A stretch of 64,000 bases of DNA from CAZHRK01 sp964534555 (GTDB lineage: Bacteria; Babelota; Babeliae; Babelales; RVW-14), in the NCBI GenBank assembly GCA_964534555.1, contig CAZHRK010000001.1:558001-622000 (forward strand), written 5' to 3'. Position 1 is the stretch's first letter; each line of letters opens with the position of its first letter. This document shows positions 25,359-34,253 of this stretch, in pieces. The notes below the pieces were generated by a model. The model worked only from the letters and a program-made list of their open reading frames with translations, made no database searches and was not told where the DNA came from. Made by a program: the position numbers and the translations under genes.

Positions 25359-26147
25359 CTAATTTGAACGATTGGTTCTAAATTTTTCAGCAAGCTCCTC
25401 ATAGAATTGTGTACCTAAATAAAGCTCTTTTGTATAGGGGTCGTTGATAACTTCGTGCATAGTTCCCTTACAAACGACTTTTCCACCGAAAAGGACATAA
25501 CCGTAGTCAGCGATTGAAACAAGTTGTTCAACGTGGTGATCTGAAATAATGATACCAACGCCGTCATGGCTGAGCCTGAGCAAGAGGTTTTTTATTTCGT
25601 AAATTGATTTTGGGTCAACGCCTGCAAATGGTTCATCAAGAATCATTATTTGGGGGCGCATAAGAATTGCCCGCACGAGCTCAAGTTTTCTTTTTTGCCC
25701 ACCAGAAAGCACACTGCTTTTTCGATCTTTAATATCCAAAAGGAGGGTGTCTTCAAGCCACTTTGTTGCGGTGAGGCTAAAAGATTCTAAACTCTTTGTT
25801 TTCCAGTAATGGTGATATTCTTTGACAATTAAAAGATTTTCCCACGCAGTGAGTTCTTGGATAAGTGTTGTGTGCTGAGGAAGGTAGACAAGTCCAAGCT
25901 CAGCTCGTTCAGTTATTGAACGTTTATTGAGCAGTATTTCGTTATAGATGATGGCGTTCTTACCAGCTTCTTCATCTGGGTTTGGTGCGACACCCATAAT
26001 GTTTTTTATGAGTGTCGTTTTACCTGCGCCATTTGGCCCAATAAGAGCCGTTATGTTGCCACTTGTAGCATGCAGCGATACATCTTCTAGAAGCTTTTTT
26101 TTATTTGCGTATACAGAGAGATGTTGCACATACAGCTGGTGAGCCAT
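25359..26147 (-). CDS. lptB: LPS export ABC transporter ATPase LptB
   Basis: ATPase that drives lipopolysaccharide extraction from the inner membrane through LptFG. Walker A GPNGAGKTTL (about 37-46), Q-loop YLPQHTTLIQELTAWENL (LptB-like), ABC signature LSGGQKRKLE, Walker B IMILDEPFAGVDP and H-loop SDHH. 262 residues; slightly longer than usual because of a C-terminal extension. The neighbouring hpf supports LptB over LivG-type ATPases. LptF, LptG, LptC and LptA are not in the window. Only 2 bases separate it from der. Confidence 0.88.
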   Translation of the reverse strand: MAHQLYVQHLSVYANKKKLLEDVSLHATSGNITALIGPNGAGKTTLIKNIMGVAPNPDEEAGKNAIIYNEILLNKRSITERAELGLVYLPQHTTLIQELTAWENLLIVKEYHHYWKTKSLESFSLTATKWLEDTLLLDIKDRKSSVLSGGQKRKLELVRAILMRPQIMILDEPFAGVDPKSIYEIKNLLLRLSHDGVGIIISDHHVEQLVSIADYGYVLFGGKVVCKGTMHEVINDPYTKELYLGTQFYEELAEKFRTNRSN

Positions 26148-26149
26148 TC

Positions 26150-27478
26150 TTATCCACCTTTAGGAATAAGTTTTATAGGGCAACCCAAGAAGTCATAATT
26201 TTTACGTAGAATGTTTTCAACACATCCAAGCTCTGTATCACCAAACCATTGTGGGTAGTTAACATGAAGGAAGAAGGTTGGAATACGCGCGCCGTTAAGC
26301 GGGATAACTTTATTAACTTTGAGCTCAATCTTTGTATGGAAAAGAGGTTTTGTTGTTAGAGCATTTTTAACAACTTCATCAACTTCAAGCTGATCAAATG
26401 TCTGCTGTGCTCGGCCGTATATTTTTTTGACCTCTTCATAAATTTTGTGGAAATTCTTTTTAGTCTCACAAGAGATATGTATTTGAGGGATTTTTCTCAA
26501 GATAAACTGGTATTCTTCCATGCTTTGCTTGAGTGTCATTGTTTTGTATTCATCAAGCAGATCAATTTTATTAAAGACAGCAAGCACCATCTTTTTATTA
26601 TCATAAGCATAGAACAGAAGCTTCATCTCTTGGTCCGCGATTTTACCTTCAGAGGCATCAATCATCATAATAATCAGGTCAGCATCACGTACGGCTTGTA
26701 GCGAGCTTTTGATCATGACATCTTCAAGAGAATCATCAATTTTACGAGAGCGGCGCACTCCAGCTGTATCAGTAAATTCCATAAGGTCATTGATGTGATA
26801 GACTGTTTCTGAAATCGGCTCTCTGGTTGTTCCTGCAATACTTGAGACAATTGAGCGTTCTTGGCGAGCAAGAAGGTTCATAAGAGATGATTTGCCCACA
26901 TTTGGTCTGCCAATAATAACAGCCTTGTATGAAGCGTTTTCATCGTCTACGTTTTCAATCGTAGGAACTCTATCAACAACAGCAGAAAGAAACTGGGCCA
27001 TTCCTGTTCCATGAACTGCTGAAACAGGGAAGATTTCCTTAATTCCAAGTCTATAAAACTCAGCCATGAGCTCTGGTGCCGCATCAAAATTATCAATTTT
27101 ATTAATAACTAAGAGTACTGGGCGATTGAGCTTTTTAAGGAGCTGAGCAATTCGTAGATCTTCGTTTGTAAGACCATTTTTACCATCACAAACAAACACT
27201 AGAATAGCAGCGTCTTCTATTTGGCTGACTACTTTCTCTTGAACTCTGCGTTGAAGTTCATCTGCTTTAGGATCAAACGAAAAACCACCAGTATCGATGA
27301 TTCTAAAATGTTTATTATTCCAAGAGACAACCTCTTCAATATAATCGCGGGTTACACCCTCACGATCAAAAACAATACTCTTTTTTTCGAGCGCAATTCG
27401 ATTGAAGAGTGTTGATTTACCAACGTTTGTTCGTCCAACGAGAATAACTTTAGGAATTTTTTTGCTGCTTGTTGTCAT
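26150..27478 (-). CDS. der: Der (EngA) tandem-GTPase ribosome assembly factor
   Basis: Essential 50S-assembly GTPase. Two tandem G domains are visible: the first with GRTNVGKSTLFNR, DTGG and NKID; the second with GRPNVGKSSLMNLL, DTAG and NKIDL. They are followed by the KH-like C-terminal domain. The ATG at 27478 overlaps the dnaX stop (ATGA), which fixes the start and implies coupling. The open frame extends 18 codons further upstream but is not needed. About 442 residues, the family norm. Confidence 0.97.
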   Translation of the reverse strand: MTTSSKKIPKVILVGRTNVGKSTLFNRIALEKKSIVFDREGVTRDYIEEVVSWNNKHFRIIDTGGFSFDPKADELQRRVQEKVVSQIEDAAILVFVCDGKNGLTNEDLRIAQLLKKLNRPVLLVINKIDNFDAAPELMAEFYRLGIKEIFPVSAVHGTGMAQFLSAVVDRVPTIENVDDENASYKAVIIGRPNVGKSSLMNLLARQERSIVSSIAGTTREPISETVYHINDLMEFTDTAGVRRSRKIDDSLEDVMIKSSLQAVRDADLIIMMIDASEGKIADQEMKLLFYAYDNKKMVLAVFNKIDLLDEYKTMTLKQSMEEYQFILRKIPQIHISCETKKNFHKIYEEVKKIYGRAQQTFDQLEVDEVVKNALTTKPLFHTKIELKVNKVIPLNGARIPTFFLHVNYPQWFGDTELGCVENILRKNYDFLGCPIKLIPKGG

Positions 27479-29232
27479 AATTTCTTCAGTTTGCCAGGGA
27501 AGTAACTCATAACCATGCTTGTCATAGGCCATTCATCTGGATTGTTTATTACAAAAGTGTCATAGGTTTTTTTTTGCACACCGCTGGGAGATCCTGTGCG
27601 CTGTGTCGTTGGCATTAAAGCTGGTCTTACGACATTAATTTGTTGCCTGGGTGTTTGCGGTGCTGCGCTTTCCCCATCTTCAAAATTAACTGTTAAAAGA
27701 CCTTCAAAATGCTTGGCCAGACAAGGATGCCAGATATTTTTTGTTTCTTCCAGCTTGGACAAAAAGAATATGTTTTTTTGCACCTTAATGCTAAGTTTCC
27801 CGCTCTCCGGGTTAAAGCTTCCAAGGCTCGCTTGCTTCAAGATAGACACAAGAAGCTGATCTTGTAGTCCGGTTATTTCAGACTGAAAGCTTTGCCAGGG
27901 ACTATTGCTTATTGCCTGGGATGCAAGGTCAACCTGAGGGCTTTGGTGACTGACTGGTGGAGGTGTTGGCATTGATGCCTGTGGGGGCACCATAGGATGT
28001 GCGTGTGCTTGTGTCACCTGCGGTATTTGTCGAGCTGCGGGTTGAGGAGAAGTCAGCGGGCGCTCATTTTTATGTGAACTTTGAGTGGGGATGTTTTTCA
28101 GGCTGATGAGCTCTTGAATGTCTGCAATATTAACCTGATTACAAAGCTGCATTAAAACAGTTTGAAGGAAGAAGTTTTTCTTACTTGTCATCATGAACAG
28201 CTGTTCTTGAGACCAAAGAAGCTGCATCATTGCATGGAGCCTATTGCCAGAGCAGATTTGTGCGATCTGATTTAATTGTTGATCGTATGCTGCAAGTTGT
28301 CCCTCAGCTTTGATCCCACCAAATTTTATAAGTGTGAGCTGTCGTATAATAACAATAAGACTATCCCACAATGATGTTGGTGAGTATTGCTGTTGCTCCA
28401 GTTTCAAAATCTCTGTTAATAATGATTGTGAATCGTTTGAAACGCAGTGTTTTATAAGATTGATTACATCAGATGTTCGTACTTTGCCAAGGACTGCAAG
28501 AACGCTGTCTGCAGTGACAGCGTCGGCGCTGAAGCGTACACGCTCAAGCAGGTTGATCGCATCACGAGCTGATCCCTCAGACTCGTCAAAAATGATGTCT
28601 ATTGCGGCATCATCAATTGTTACGTTTTCTTGTGTGCATAAGTAGCGCAAGTGCTCTTTGAGCGCGCTGCTATTAAGCGCACCAAAAGAAAGCTGAAAGC
28701 ATCGTGACAGAATTGTTTGTGGAAGCTTCGGAATTTCAGTTGTTGCCAGCATAAAATGGACGCTCATAGGCGGCTCTTCTAGAAGTTTAAGCAGAGCATT
28801 AAATGCCGCTTTACTCAGCATGTGTGCTTCATCGATTAGGTAAATTTTCTTTTTCCCCAAAAGAGGCATATAGCTAGAAGACTCTATTAACTGCCGAACA
28901 TGGTCGACACCCGTGTGTGATGCTGCGTCTATTTCGATATAATCTGGGTGAGAGCCATCGCTCATTGCTCTACAAGAGTTACACTCAAGGCATGGCACCT
29001 TGATAGTAGGTGCCTGCTGAAATTTTTCAAGATTAGCGCAATTAAGTGCTGCCGCGAAAATACGGGCGCTTGTGGTTTTTCCACATCCCCGCTGTCCTGC
29101 AAAGAGGTATACCGGGAAAAACTTACCTGTAAAAAGGCTGTTCTTGAGCATGCGTACAGCTATGTCCTGCCCAACAACAGATTCAAACGTTTGGGGGCGC
29201 CATTTACGGGCAAGATTAAGTTGTGTGCTCAT
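27475..29232 (-). CDS. dnaX: DNA polymerase III subunit gamma/tau
   Basis: Clamp-loader ATPase. Walker A GQRGCGKTTSARIF (about 46-59), the four-Cys zinc module ending CLECNSC, Walker B LIDEAHMLSKAAFNALLKLLEEPP and sensor TTEIPKLPQTILSRC are all present. A Pro/Gln-rich linker (about 385-440) precedes a C-terminal domain. A run of nine A residues occurs on the coding strand at codons 553-555 (27567-27575); see findings. 585 residues. First gene of a dnaX-der-lptB-hpf cluster. Confidence 0.96.
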   Translation of the reverse strand: MSTQLNLARKWRPQTFESVVGQDIAVRMLKNSLFTGKFFPVYLFAGQRGCGKTTSARIFAAALNCANLEKFQQAPTIKVPCLECNSCRAMSDGSHPDYIEIDAASHTGVDHVRQLIESSSYMPLLGKKKIYLIDEAHMLSKAAFNALLKLLEEPPMSVHFMLATTEIPKLPQTILSRCFQLSFGALNSSALKEHLRYLCTQENVTIDDAAIDIIFDESEGSARDAINLLERVRFSADAVTADSVLAVLGKVRTSDVINLIKHCVSNDSQSLLTEILKLEQQQYSPTSLWDSLIVIIRQLTLIKFGGIKAEGQLAAYDQQLNQIAQICSGNRLHAMMQLLWSQEQLFMMTSKKNFFLQTVLMQLCNQVNIADIQELISLKNIPTQSSHKNERPLTSPQPAARQIPQVTQAHAHPMVPPQASMPTPPPVSHQSPQVDLASQAISNSPWQSFQSEITGLQDQLLVSILKQASLGSFNPESGKLSIKVQKNIFFLSKLEETKNIWHPCLAKHFEGLLTVNFEDGESAAPQTPRQQINVVRPALMPTTQRTGSPSGVQKKTYDTFVINNPDEWPMTSMVMSYFPGKLKKL

Positions 29233-29283
29233 AGACTACATCCTCGTATCGCTAAAGCTTTTTCTGCGCCTAGTATACCATAC

Positions 29284-29883
29284 CTAGCTGATAAGCCACG
29301 CTGCTTTTTTTCTAAGTTTGAGCAAGCTTTTTTGTATCTGATCTTGTGTGATTTTTTTTCCAGTGAATGATGTATAACTGCTTGCCTCAAAGCAACGTGT
29401 TTGCTTAATTCCCATAAAATAACAAGACTGTTTTACCATTGCTGTTGCCGAATTTCGTGTGCAAAACCAGCGGTAGAATAAGCTCATATCTGCGGTGTTA
29501 ATAATAAGCGCTTTGGTGATCTTGTGTTTGGGTGTCGCTTTGTTTGTACCATTATATGAAAATGCATAATTTGTGATGATATCAAGCCAGTTTTTCATAA
29601 CCCCAGGTACAGCATACCACCACACAGGGTAGGCAATAATAATACGATCTGCTGAAAGAATGCGTTTTTTATTTTCTTCGAAAAAAGGAAAGCTTGTAAG
29701 GCCGCTGTCAGCGCCTTGTTGTGCTTGCGGTGGGTGATAGTAGGGGATTTCATCAGCTCGCTCGTAGAGATCAAGTATATCAACCTCATGCCCGCTTTTT
29801 TTAACTGCATCGATAGCAGTGTCAAAAAGGGTGCGTGTGAGGCTGTCTTTTTTAGGATGAGCTATGACAGCAAGTATTTTCAT
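29284..29883 (-). CDS. NAD(P)H:quinone reductase-like flavodoxin-fold protein
   Basis: FMN/FAD-dependent quinone reductase or flavodoxin-fold NAD(P)H dehydrogenase (KefF/MdaB/NQO1 type). Start MKILAVIAHPKKDSLTRTLFD, core ADRIIIAYPVWWYAVPGVMKNWLD (the family's flavin-binding YP.WW..P...K.W signature) and YAFSYNG. 199 residues from the ATG at 29883. It would reduce quinones or other electrophiles by two electrons. It lies between dnaX and the SRP RNA, in the same direction. Confidence 0.85.
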   Translation of the reverse strand: MKILAVIAHPKKDSLTRTLFDTAIDAVKKSGHEVDILDLYERADEIPYYHPPQAQQGADSGLTSFPFFEENKKRILSADRIIIAYPVWWYAVPGVMKNWLDIITNYAFSYNGTNKATPKHKITKALIINTADMSLFYRWFCTRNSATAMVKQSCYFMGIKQTRCFEASSYTSFTGKKITQDQIQKSLLKLRKKAAWLIS

Positions 29884-29937
29884 AATCAAAATGCCTTTTT
29901 ATTACTCTGCTGGTGATACTATTCGCCCAATAAAAAA

Positions 29938-30019
29938 GGGCAAGATACAGCGAAGAGTTACCCCTGCTGCTTCCTTCCGGACCTGACAGATTATGCAACT
30001 CAAACAACTTATCTTGCCC
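29938..30019 (-). ncRNA. ffs: Small bacterial SRP RNA (4.5S)
   Basis: On the minus strand the hairpin begins GGGCAAGAT and ends ATCTTGCCC (30011-30019 with 29938-29946). Its apical part carries the invariant SRP domain IV core GTCAGGTCCGGAAGGAAGCA followed by GCAGGGG. It is the RNA partner of Ffh in co-translational membrane targeting. At about 82 bases it is the short Gram-negative type. Confidence 0.96.
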
Positions 30020-30036
30020 AATTTTTACTCAAAATA

Positions 30037-30128
30037 TGGCGGAGAGAGAGGGATTCGAACCCTCGATACCCCTTTCAGGATATACACGATTTCCAATCGT
30101 GCGCTTTCGTCCACTCAGCCATCTCTCC
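30037..30128 (-). tRNA. tRNA-Ser(GGA), CCA encoded
   Basis: On the minus strand the acceptor GGAGAGA/TCTCTCC pairs 30122-30128 with 30041-30047. The anticodon loop TTGGAAA gives GGA, and a long class II variable arm is present. The discriminator is G and CCA is encoded at 30037-30039. It lies between rpsB and ffs. Confidence 0.95.
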
Positions 30129-30148
30129 CCGAAGCACTAGCAAATAGC

Positions 30149-30964
30149 TTATTCTTCTGTTTTGCTAGCAGCTTTTTTGCGTGCAGGTTTTTTAGCTTCT
30201 TCAGCTTTAGCTTCAACAGCTGCAACTGGTTGTTCTGCAGCCTTAGCTTCTTTAACTTCAGCTTTTGGTGCGCGTACTCTGCTTGCTTCAAATGCTGAAG
30301 AACCTTCAATGATAGCCTCTTCAAGGTGTGACATAACAAAGGAAATAGCCTTTGGTGAATCATCGTTTGAAGGGATAACAAAGCTTACGCCTTCTGGATC
30401 TGTGTTTGTATCAACAAGCGCGATCACAGGAATTTTTAGGCGCGATGCTTCTTTAACAGCTGAATGTTCTTTCTTTGCATCAACAACAACAAGAGCAGCT
30501 GGTGGATAATCGAAATCAACGATACCGCCAACGTTTTTCTCAAGGCGAGCAATTTCTTTTTGGATCATGCTGATTTCTTTTTTCTTGTAACCAACAAGTC
30601 CTTTTTCCATTACATCGCGCATATGAAGAAGGCGAGTAACAGCTTTTCTAACTTGCTCATAGTTGCTGAGGGTTCCACCCACCCAGCGGTGAATGATGTA
30701 TGGCATTTTTGTTTTTTGTGCAGCGCTTAGAACAACAGGCTGAGCAGCTTTTTTTGTTCCAACGATCAACACCTTGCCGCCGTTTGCAGTAACTTCTTTA
30801 AGGAAGTTTGCAGCGCGCTCAAGGAGAAGGGCTGTTTTTGAAACATCAATAAGGTGAACTTTGTTTTTAGCACCCCAGATGAATGGCTTCATCTTTGGTG
30901 ACCAACGGGATGTTCTGTGTCCGAAATGTACGCCTGCTTCAAGCATCTTGCGCAAATCTACCAT
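30149..30964 (-). CDS. rpsB: 30S ribosomal protein S2
   Basis: S2 sits on the back of the 30S subunit and recruits S1. Start MVDLRKMLEAGVHFGHRTSRW is diagnostic; IIHRWVGGTLSNY and VVVDAKKEHSAVKEA are conserved S2 elements, and PVIALVDTNTDPEGV leads to the canonical end. After about residue 225 an Ala/Lys/Glu-rich tail of about 45 residues is added. The partner tsf, usually next to rpsB, is not adjacent here. AAGGAATTATC precedes the ATG. A hairpin upstream may be a regulatory leader. Confidence 0.97.
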   Translation of the reverse strand: MVDLRKMLEAGVHFGHRTSRWSPKMKPFIWGAKNKVHLIDVSKTALLLERAANFLKEVTANGGKVLIVGTKKAAQPVVLSAAQKTKMPYIIHRWVGGTLSNYEQVRKAVTRLLHMRDVMEKGLVGYKKKEISMIQKEIARLEKNVGGIVDFDYPPAALVVVDAKKEHSAVKEASRLKIPVIALVDTNTDPEGVSFVIPSNDDSPKAISFVMSHLEEAIIEGSSAFEASRVRAPKAEVKEAKAAEQPVAAVEAKAEEAKKPARKKAASKTEE

Positions 30965-30992
30965 GATAATTCCTTTATGCGGGTTTTAACGG

Positions 30993-31035
30993 TTGTTCTT
31001 TGAGGTGTTGCCACCACCCGCGTTACAAAGAACAA
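30993..31035 (-). promoter_or_regulatory. Hairpin leader upstream of rpsB
   Basis: A perfect 10-bp stem TTGTTCTTTG/CAAAGAACAA encloses an inner GGTG/CACC pair, 28 bases before the rpsB start codon. It is not followed by a T-run on the minus strand, so it is not a typical terminator. An autoregulatory S2-binding leader is the inference. Confidence 0.4.
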
Positions 31036-31100
31036 GCATTACAATAAAATCAAACTTTTTGAGGCCTAAATTCTACCAAAAGCCACACTTTTGGCAAGTT

Positions 31101-32498
31101 TTAGTCCTGCTTTCCTATCACATCGTTGTTTGCGATGGTTTTCACGTATGTCTTACCTATAAAGTACGCTATGCTTACCCATACAAGTGAGATTGCCACT
31201 GAAAATCCAGAACCAATCAAAATAGCTACGTAGGATGAGTGAACAACTGAGACGATGTTAAGCCCAGAGCCTGTTGCTTTTGATATTGATCGTCCAAATG
31301 ATTCAATCCATGCTTTTGATTTGAACTGAATATCTTTAATTGTTGGTATGAAGAGGATTTCTCTGAGCGGCTGATTAAAGCCGTAGTTTAATGCTCGTAA
31401 AATTACCATGACGACAAATATGACAAGGAGTCGTGGGTAAATCACTGGCAGAATAGCAAGAATTGCGCACGCAACAGGCATAACCATAAGGCAATAGCGC
31501 ACACCAAAGATTTTGAGGAGTGAGGTGGTGCCGATAAGCGCGAAAAACAGGCTTAATGTTTGGAATGTACCCGTGTATAAAAGCATAAATGTAGACATTC
31601 CAAGAACATTATTATTTGTTTCAACAGACATCAGAATATGCATCTGGTAGTCGAAAATAATATTAATTATCTCAAAAGAGAACACAAGCCCGAAAATTCC
31701 CATCACATAAGGTTGTGTGAGCATAAGCTTGAAGCCCTCAAGAGTTCCGCTGAACCCTGGCTTTTTATCTTTCTTCTGATTTTTGTCTTCTTCTTTATGT
31801 GCAGCTTCATAACCATGCAGATAGCTTTCTGGAACAAGCTTGCGCATGTAATAAATGCAAAAACCAGCACCGACTAAGAGCAAGCTGTTGCTTGCCGTCA
31901 TAAGCGGGATGCTGACATAGCTTTCAATGCCTGAGTGTTCAAGAATAAGCCAGCTGATAAGCGGAGTTAGTATTCCACCAATACGTGAGCCAGCAACGAT
32001 AAATCCATAACTTCTTCCTGCAAAAGCTGGCGTGCTTATAGAGTTAATAAAACTCCAAAACGTGCCAACAACAAGCGCTTGGAATAAATCCATCGCTATT
32101 TCAAAAAACCATCCAAGAAGTCTGTACGGGCTTGTTTGTGTATTTTGAAGGCCATAAACAGGGTGAGCAAAGAAGTACGCAAATATAACTGATAAGATTG
32201 CGTAGGTGCCAATAAAAAAGTATACAGCCTGATGCTTCTTTAATCTGTCAACGACATGCGAGTAAATCATCATTGTTGGAATAGTTACAGCAATAGCGAT
32301 TACTTTTGCATACGGTTCATACGCAGGGCCTACAAAGCCAAGGAAGATTGATGTTTTGAGTGATCGTAATACTGAGTACGCACCTATGACAAAAAAGAAT
32401 GTGCACGATGATAAAAGTAACTTAATAACATCGTATGGATGTATACTAATTTTCTCAGCCAAGTAATTAATTATGGGTGAGAAGCGATGTTGATTCAT
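31101..32498 (-). CDS. ATP/ADP-translocase-family nucleotide transporter, copy 1
   Basis: Member of the NTT/Tlc family found in Rickettsia, Chlamydia, plastids and other intracellular bacteria; members exchange host ATP for ADP or import nucleotides. 465 residues with about 11-12 hydrophobic helices. Shared features with copy 2 are easy to see: HPVYGLQNTQ..P.R.LGW, SYGFIVAGSRIGGI, YLHGYEAAHKEE, LRALNYGFNQPLREILFIPT and KFKAKTW-like KFKSKAW. The conserved 'NQP.RE.L.IPT' segment is a family hallmark. It lies 35 bases after copy 2, so they are probably co-transcribed. Substrate (ATP/ADP or other NTPs) not determinable. Confidence 0.93.
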   Translation of the reverse strand: MNQHRFSPIINYLAEKISIHPYDVIKLLLSSCTFFFVIGAYSVLRSLKTSIFLGFVGPAYEPYAKVIAIAVTIPTMMIYSHVVDRLKKHQAVYFFIGTYAILSVIFAYFFAHPVYGLQNTQTSPYRLLGWFFEIAMDLFQALVVGTFWSFINSISTPAFAGRSYGFIVAGSRIGGILTPLISWLILEHSGIESYVSIPLMTASNSLLLVGAGFCIYYMRKLVPESYLHGYEAAHKEEDKNQKKDKKPGFSGTLEGFKLMLTQPYVMGIFGLVFSFEIINIIFDYQMHILMSVETNNNVLGMSTFMLLYTGTFQTLSLFFALIGTTSLLKIFGVRYCLMVMPVACAILAILPVIYPRLLVIFVVMVILRALNYGFNQPLREILFIPTIKDIQFKSKAWIESFGRSISKATGSGLNIVSVVHSSYVAILIGSGFSVAISLVWVSIAYFIGKTYVKTIANNDVIGKQD

Positions 32499-32532
32499 TG
32501 AATAAAATCCTCAGTACAACACAAGCTTAGCA

Positions 32533-33933
32533 TTAGGATGCATCATCTGTTTGGCCAATAACTTGTTTGTTATCAATTGCTTCCTGAAGCGTTTTGCCAA
32601 GGAAATAGATAATAACAAGCCACATTATTGTGAGTATGTAGCTCAGGCCGAGACTTGAGATAAATGCAAAAGCAGGTGACGCGCCTTTCATTGTTTTATT
32701 AAAGAAAGAGCCAAAGCTTTTTGCAATACGAGAACCAAACGCATCCGTCCAGGTTTTCGCCTTAAATTTAATATCTTTAGTTGTCGGAATGTAGAGCACT
32801 TCTCGTGTCGGGTGATTTAATGAGTAATTAAACGCCCTGAGCGCAACAAGAACAATAAAGAGTGTGCTTGCTGTTGGCATAAAATACGTAAGCGTTAACA
32901 TCGTCATACAGATAAGCGGGAATATGAAGAGTGAAAGCCTAATCCCAATTAATCTCAGCAGAGGCGTTGTTCCAAAGAATGAAATAAGCAAACCGATGAC
33001 ATTGAGGAGGAAGTAATAAAATGCGTAATACGCTGTCATATCACCAACGCCAGCGGTGCTTTTATCTGCGTGAAGTGCTACCCAATAGTCAAAAATAGCG
33101 ATAATAACTTCGTAGAAGATTACGAGTGAGAAAATACCCATCGCGTAAGCATTCTTCACGATAATAAAAAGACCATCAAGTGAGCTTTTTATTGCACCAA
33201 GAAAGCTGCCTTTCTCACGGTCTTTATTAACTTCAAGTTTGTACGCAGCTTCATAGCCGTGCATGATATCGTCAGAAACGCGCTTTGTTAGTGAGTATAT
33301 AGCAAACGCAGCACCAAGGAGCATGACACTACCAGCAAAAAGTGCATTTGGAAGCAGCGCGACTTGTTCAACAGCCGTTGAGGATTTTAGGATATAGTAA
33401 AGCGTGATTGAGGTTACAATCCCACCAATTTTTGAGCCCGAAACAAAGAAGCCGTAATAATTACGCGCATCTTTAGGGCTGTTTACTGAGTCTGCAAATG
33501 CCCAGAATGTTGTTGAGAAGAATGCATCAAAGCTTTCCATAAAGAAGTAGAACGCCCAGCCGAGGTAGCGCTTAGGGTTTACTTCTGTGTTTGCAAGTCC
33601 ATAAACCGGATGTGCAAGAAAGTACGAAAAAATAAAACCACCGATTGCATGGAATACTGTGAAACAGTAGAGCAAGTGGTGGCGTCGTAACCAGTCAACG
33701 AGTTTTGAATAGATCAAAATAAGCGGAATAACATACAGTAGGGAGTAAAGTTTTGCATCAGGAACCATGTATGCGCCGACCATTTTGGAAAATACAGCAA
33801 CCTTCATAGGTCGCCATATAACCTGGCAGCACATCATGAGCAAAAAAGTTAGCGAGAGAAAGTACACCTTTTGACGGTATTCTTTCTTGATGCCCCATAG
33901 TTTTTTAAAGGAAAACGCCGACTGTTCCTGCAT
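32533..33933 (-). CDS. ATP/ADP-translocase-family nucleotide transporter, copy 2
   Basis: Tandem paralogue of the gene at 31101. 466 residues and about 12 hydrophobic helices. Same landmarks: HPVYGLANTEVNPKRYLGW, YYGFFVSGSKIGGIV, IMHGYEAAYKLEVNK, LRAFNYSLNHPTREVLYIPTTKDIKFKAKTW. The divergence between the copies (clear but far from identical) suggests different substrate or antiport preference, as in Rickettsia and Protochlamydia with several NTT genes. Both entries together indicate energy or nucleotide parasitism on a host cell. Confidence 0.93.
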   Translation of the reverse strand: MQEQSAFSFKKLWGIKKEYRQKVYFLSLTFLLMMCCQVIWRPMKVAVFSKMVGAYMVPDAKLYSLLYVIPLILIYSKLVDWLRRHHLLYCFTVFHAIGGFIFSYFLAHPVYGLANTEVNPKRYLGWAFYFFMESFDAFFSTTFWAFADSVNSPKDARNYYGFFVSGSKIGGIVTSITLYYILKSSTAVEQVALLPNALFAGSVMLLGAAFAIYSLTKRVSDDIMHGYEAAYKLEVNKDREKGSFLGAIKSSLDGLFIIVKNAYAMGIFSLVIFYEVIIAIFDYWVALHADKSTAGVGDMTAYYAFYYFLLNVIGLLISFFGTTPLLRLIGIRLSLFIFPLICMTMLTLTYFMPTASTLFIVLVALRAFNYSLNHPTREVLYIPTTKDIKFKAKTWTDAFGSRIAKSFGSFFNKTMKGASPAFAFISSLGLSYILTIMWLVIIYFLGKTLQEAIDNKQVIGQTDDAS

Positions 33934-34253
33934 AAAGTCCTTTTACTCCTGACCAAAAGCCCAACATCTTGAATAACGTTGCACATTAGAAAACATTCTC
34001 TTCTGAAATGTTGTGGGTAGCGTACCACAAAAAGATTTTTTTGACGACTGAAAGTTGCGAATTTTAAATGATAATTCTACTTTTCCCTCATTTTAAAAAT
34101 GTTTCTATATGAAATAATTCTCTTGGGCCGCATTCTGCCAGTGGTACGGCCTGGTTCGTCCTTGTGTTAGGTGTACTTTTGTCGTAATGCCTGGTACGAT
34201 GAGAGCCGTTATGTGCATATAATTTATGAGTATTATAAACGTTGGTAGACATC
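33934..34253 (+). promoter_or_regulatory. Gene-free stretch with candidate lon promoter
   Basis: About 320 bases with no convincing gene, between the divergent translocase and lon genes. A candidate sigma-70-type promoter has TTGACG at 34041-34046 and TTAAAT at 34064-34069, spaced 17 bases. A second good -10 box, TATAAT, lies at 34218-34223 but has no clear -35 partner. No RNA gene was recognised here. Confidence 0.35.
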
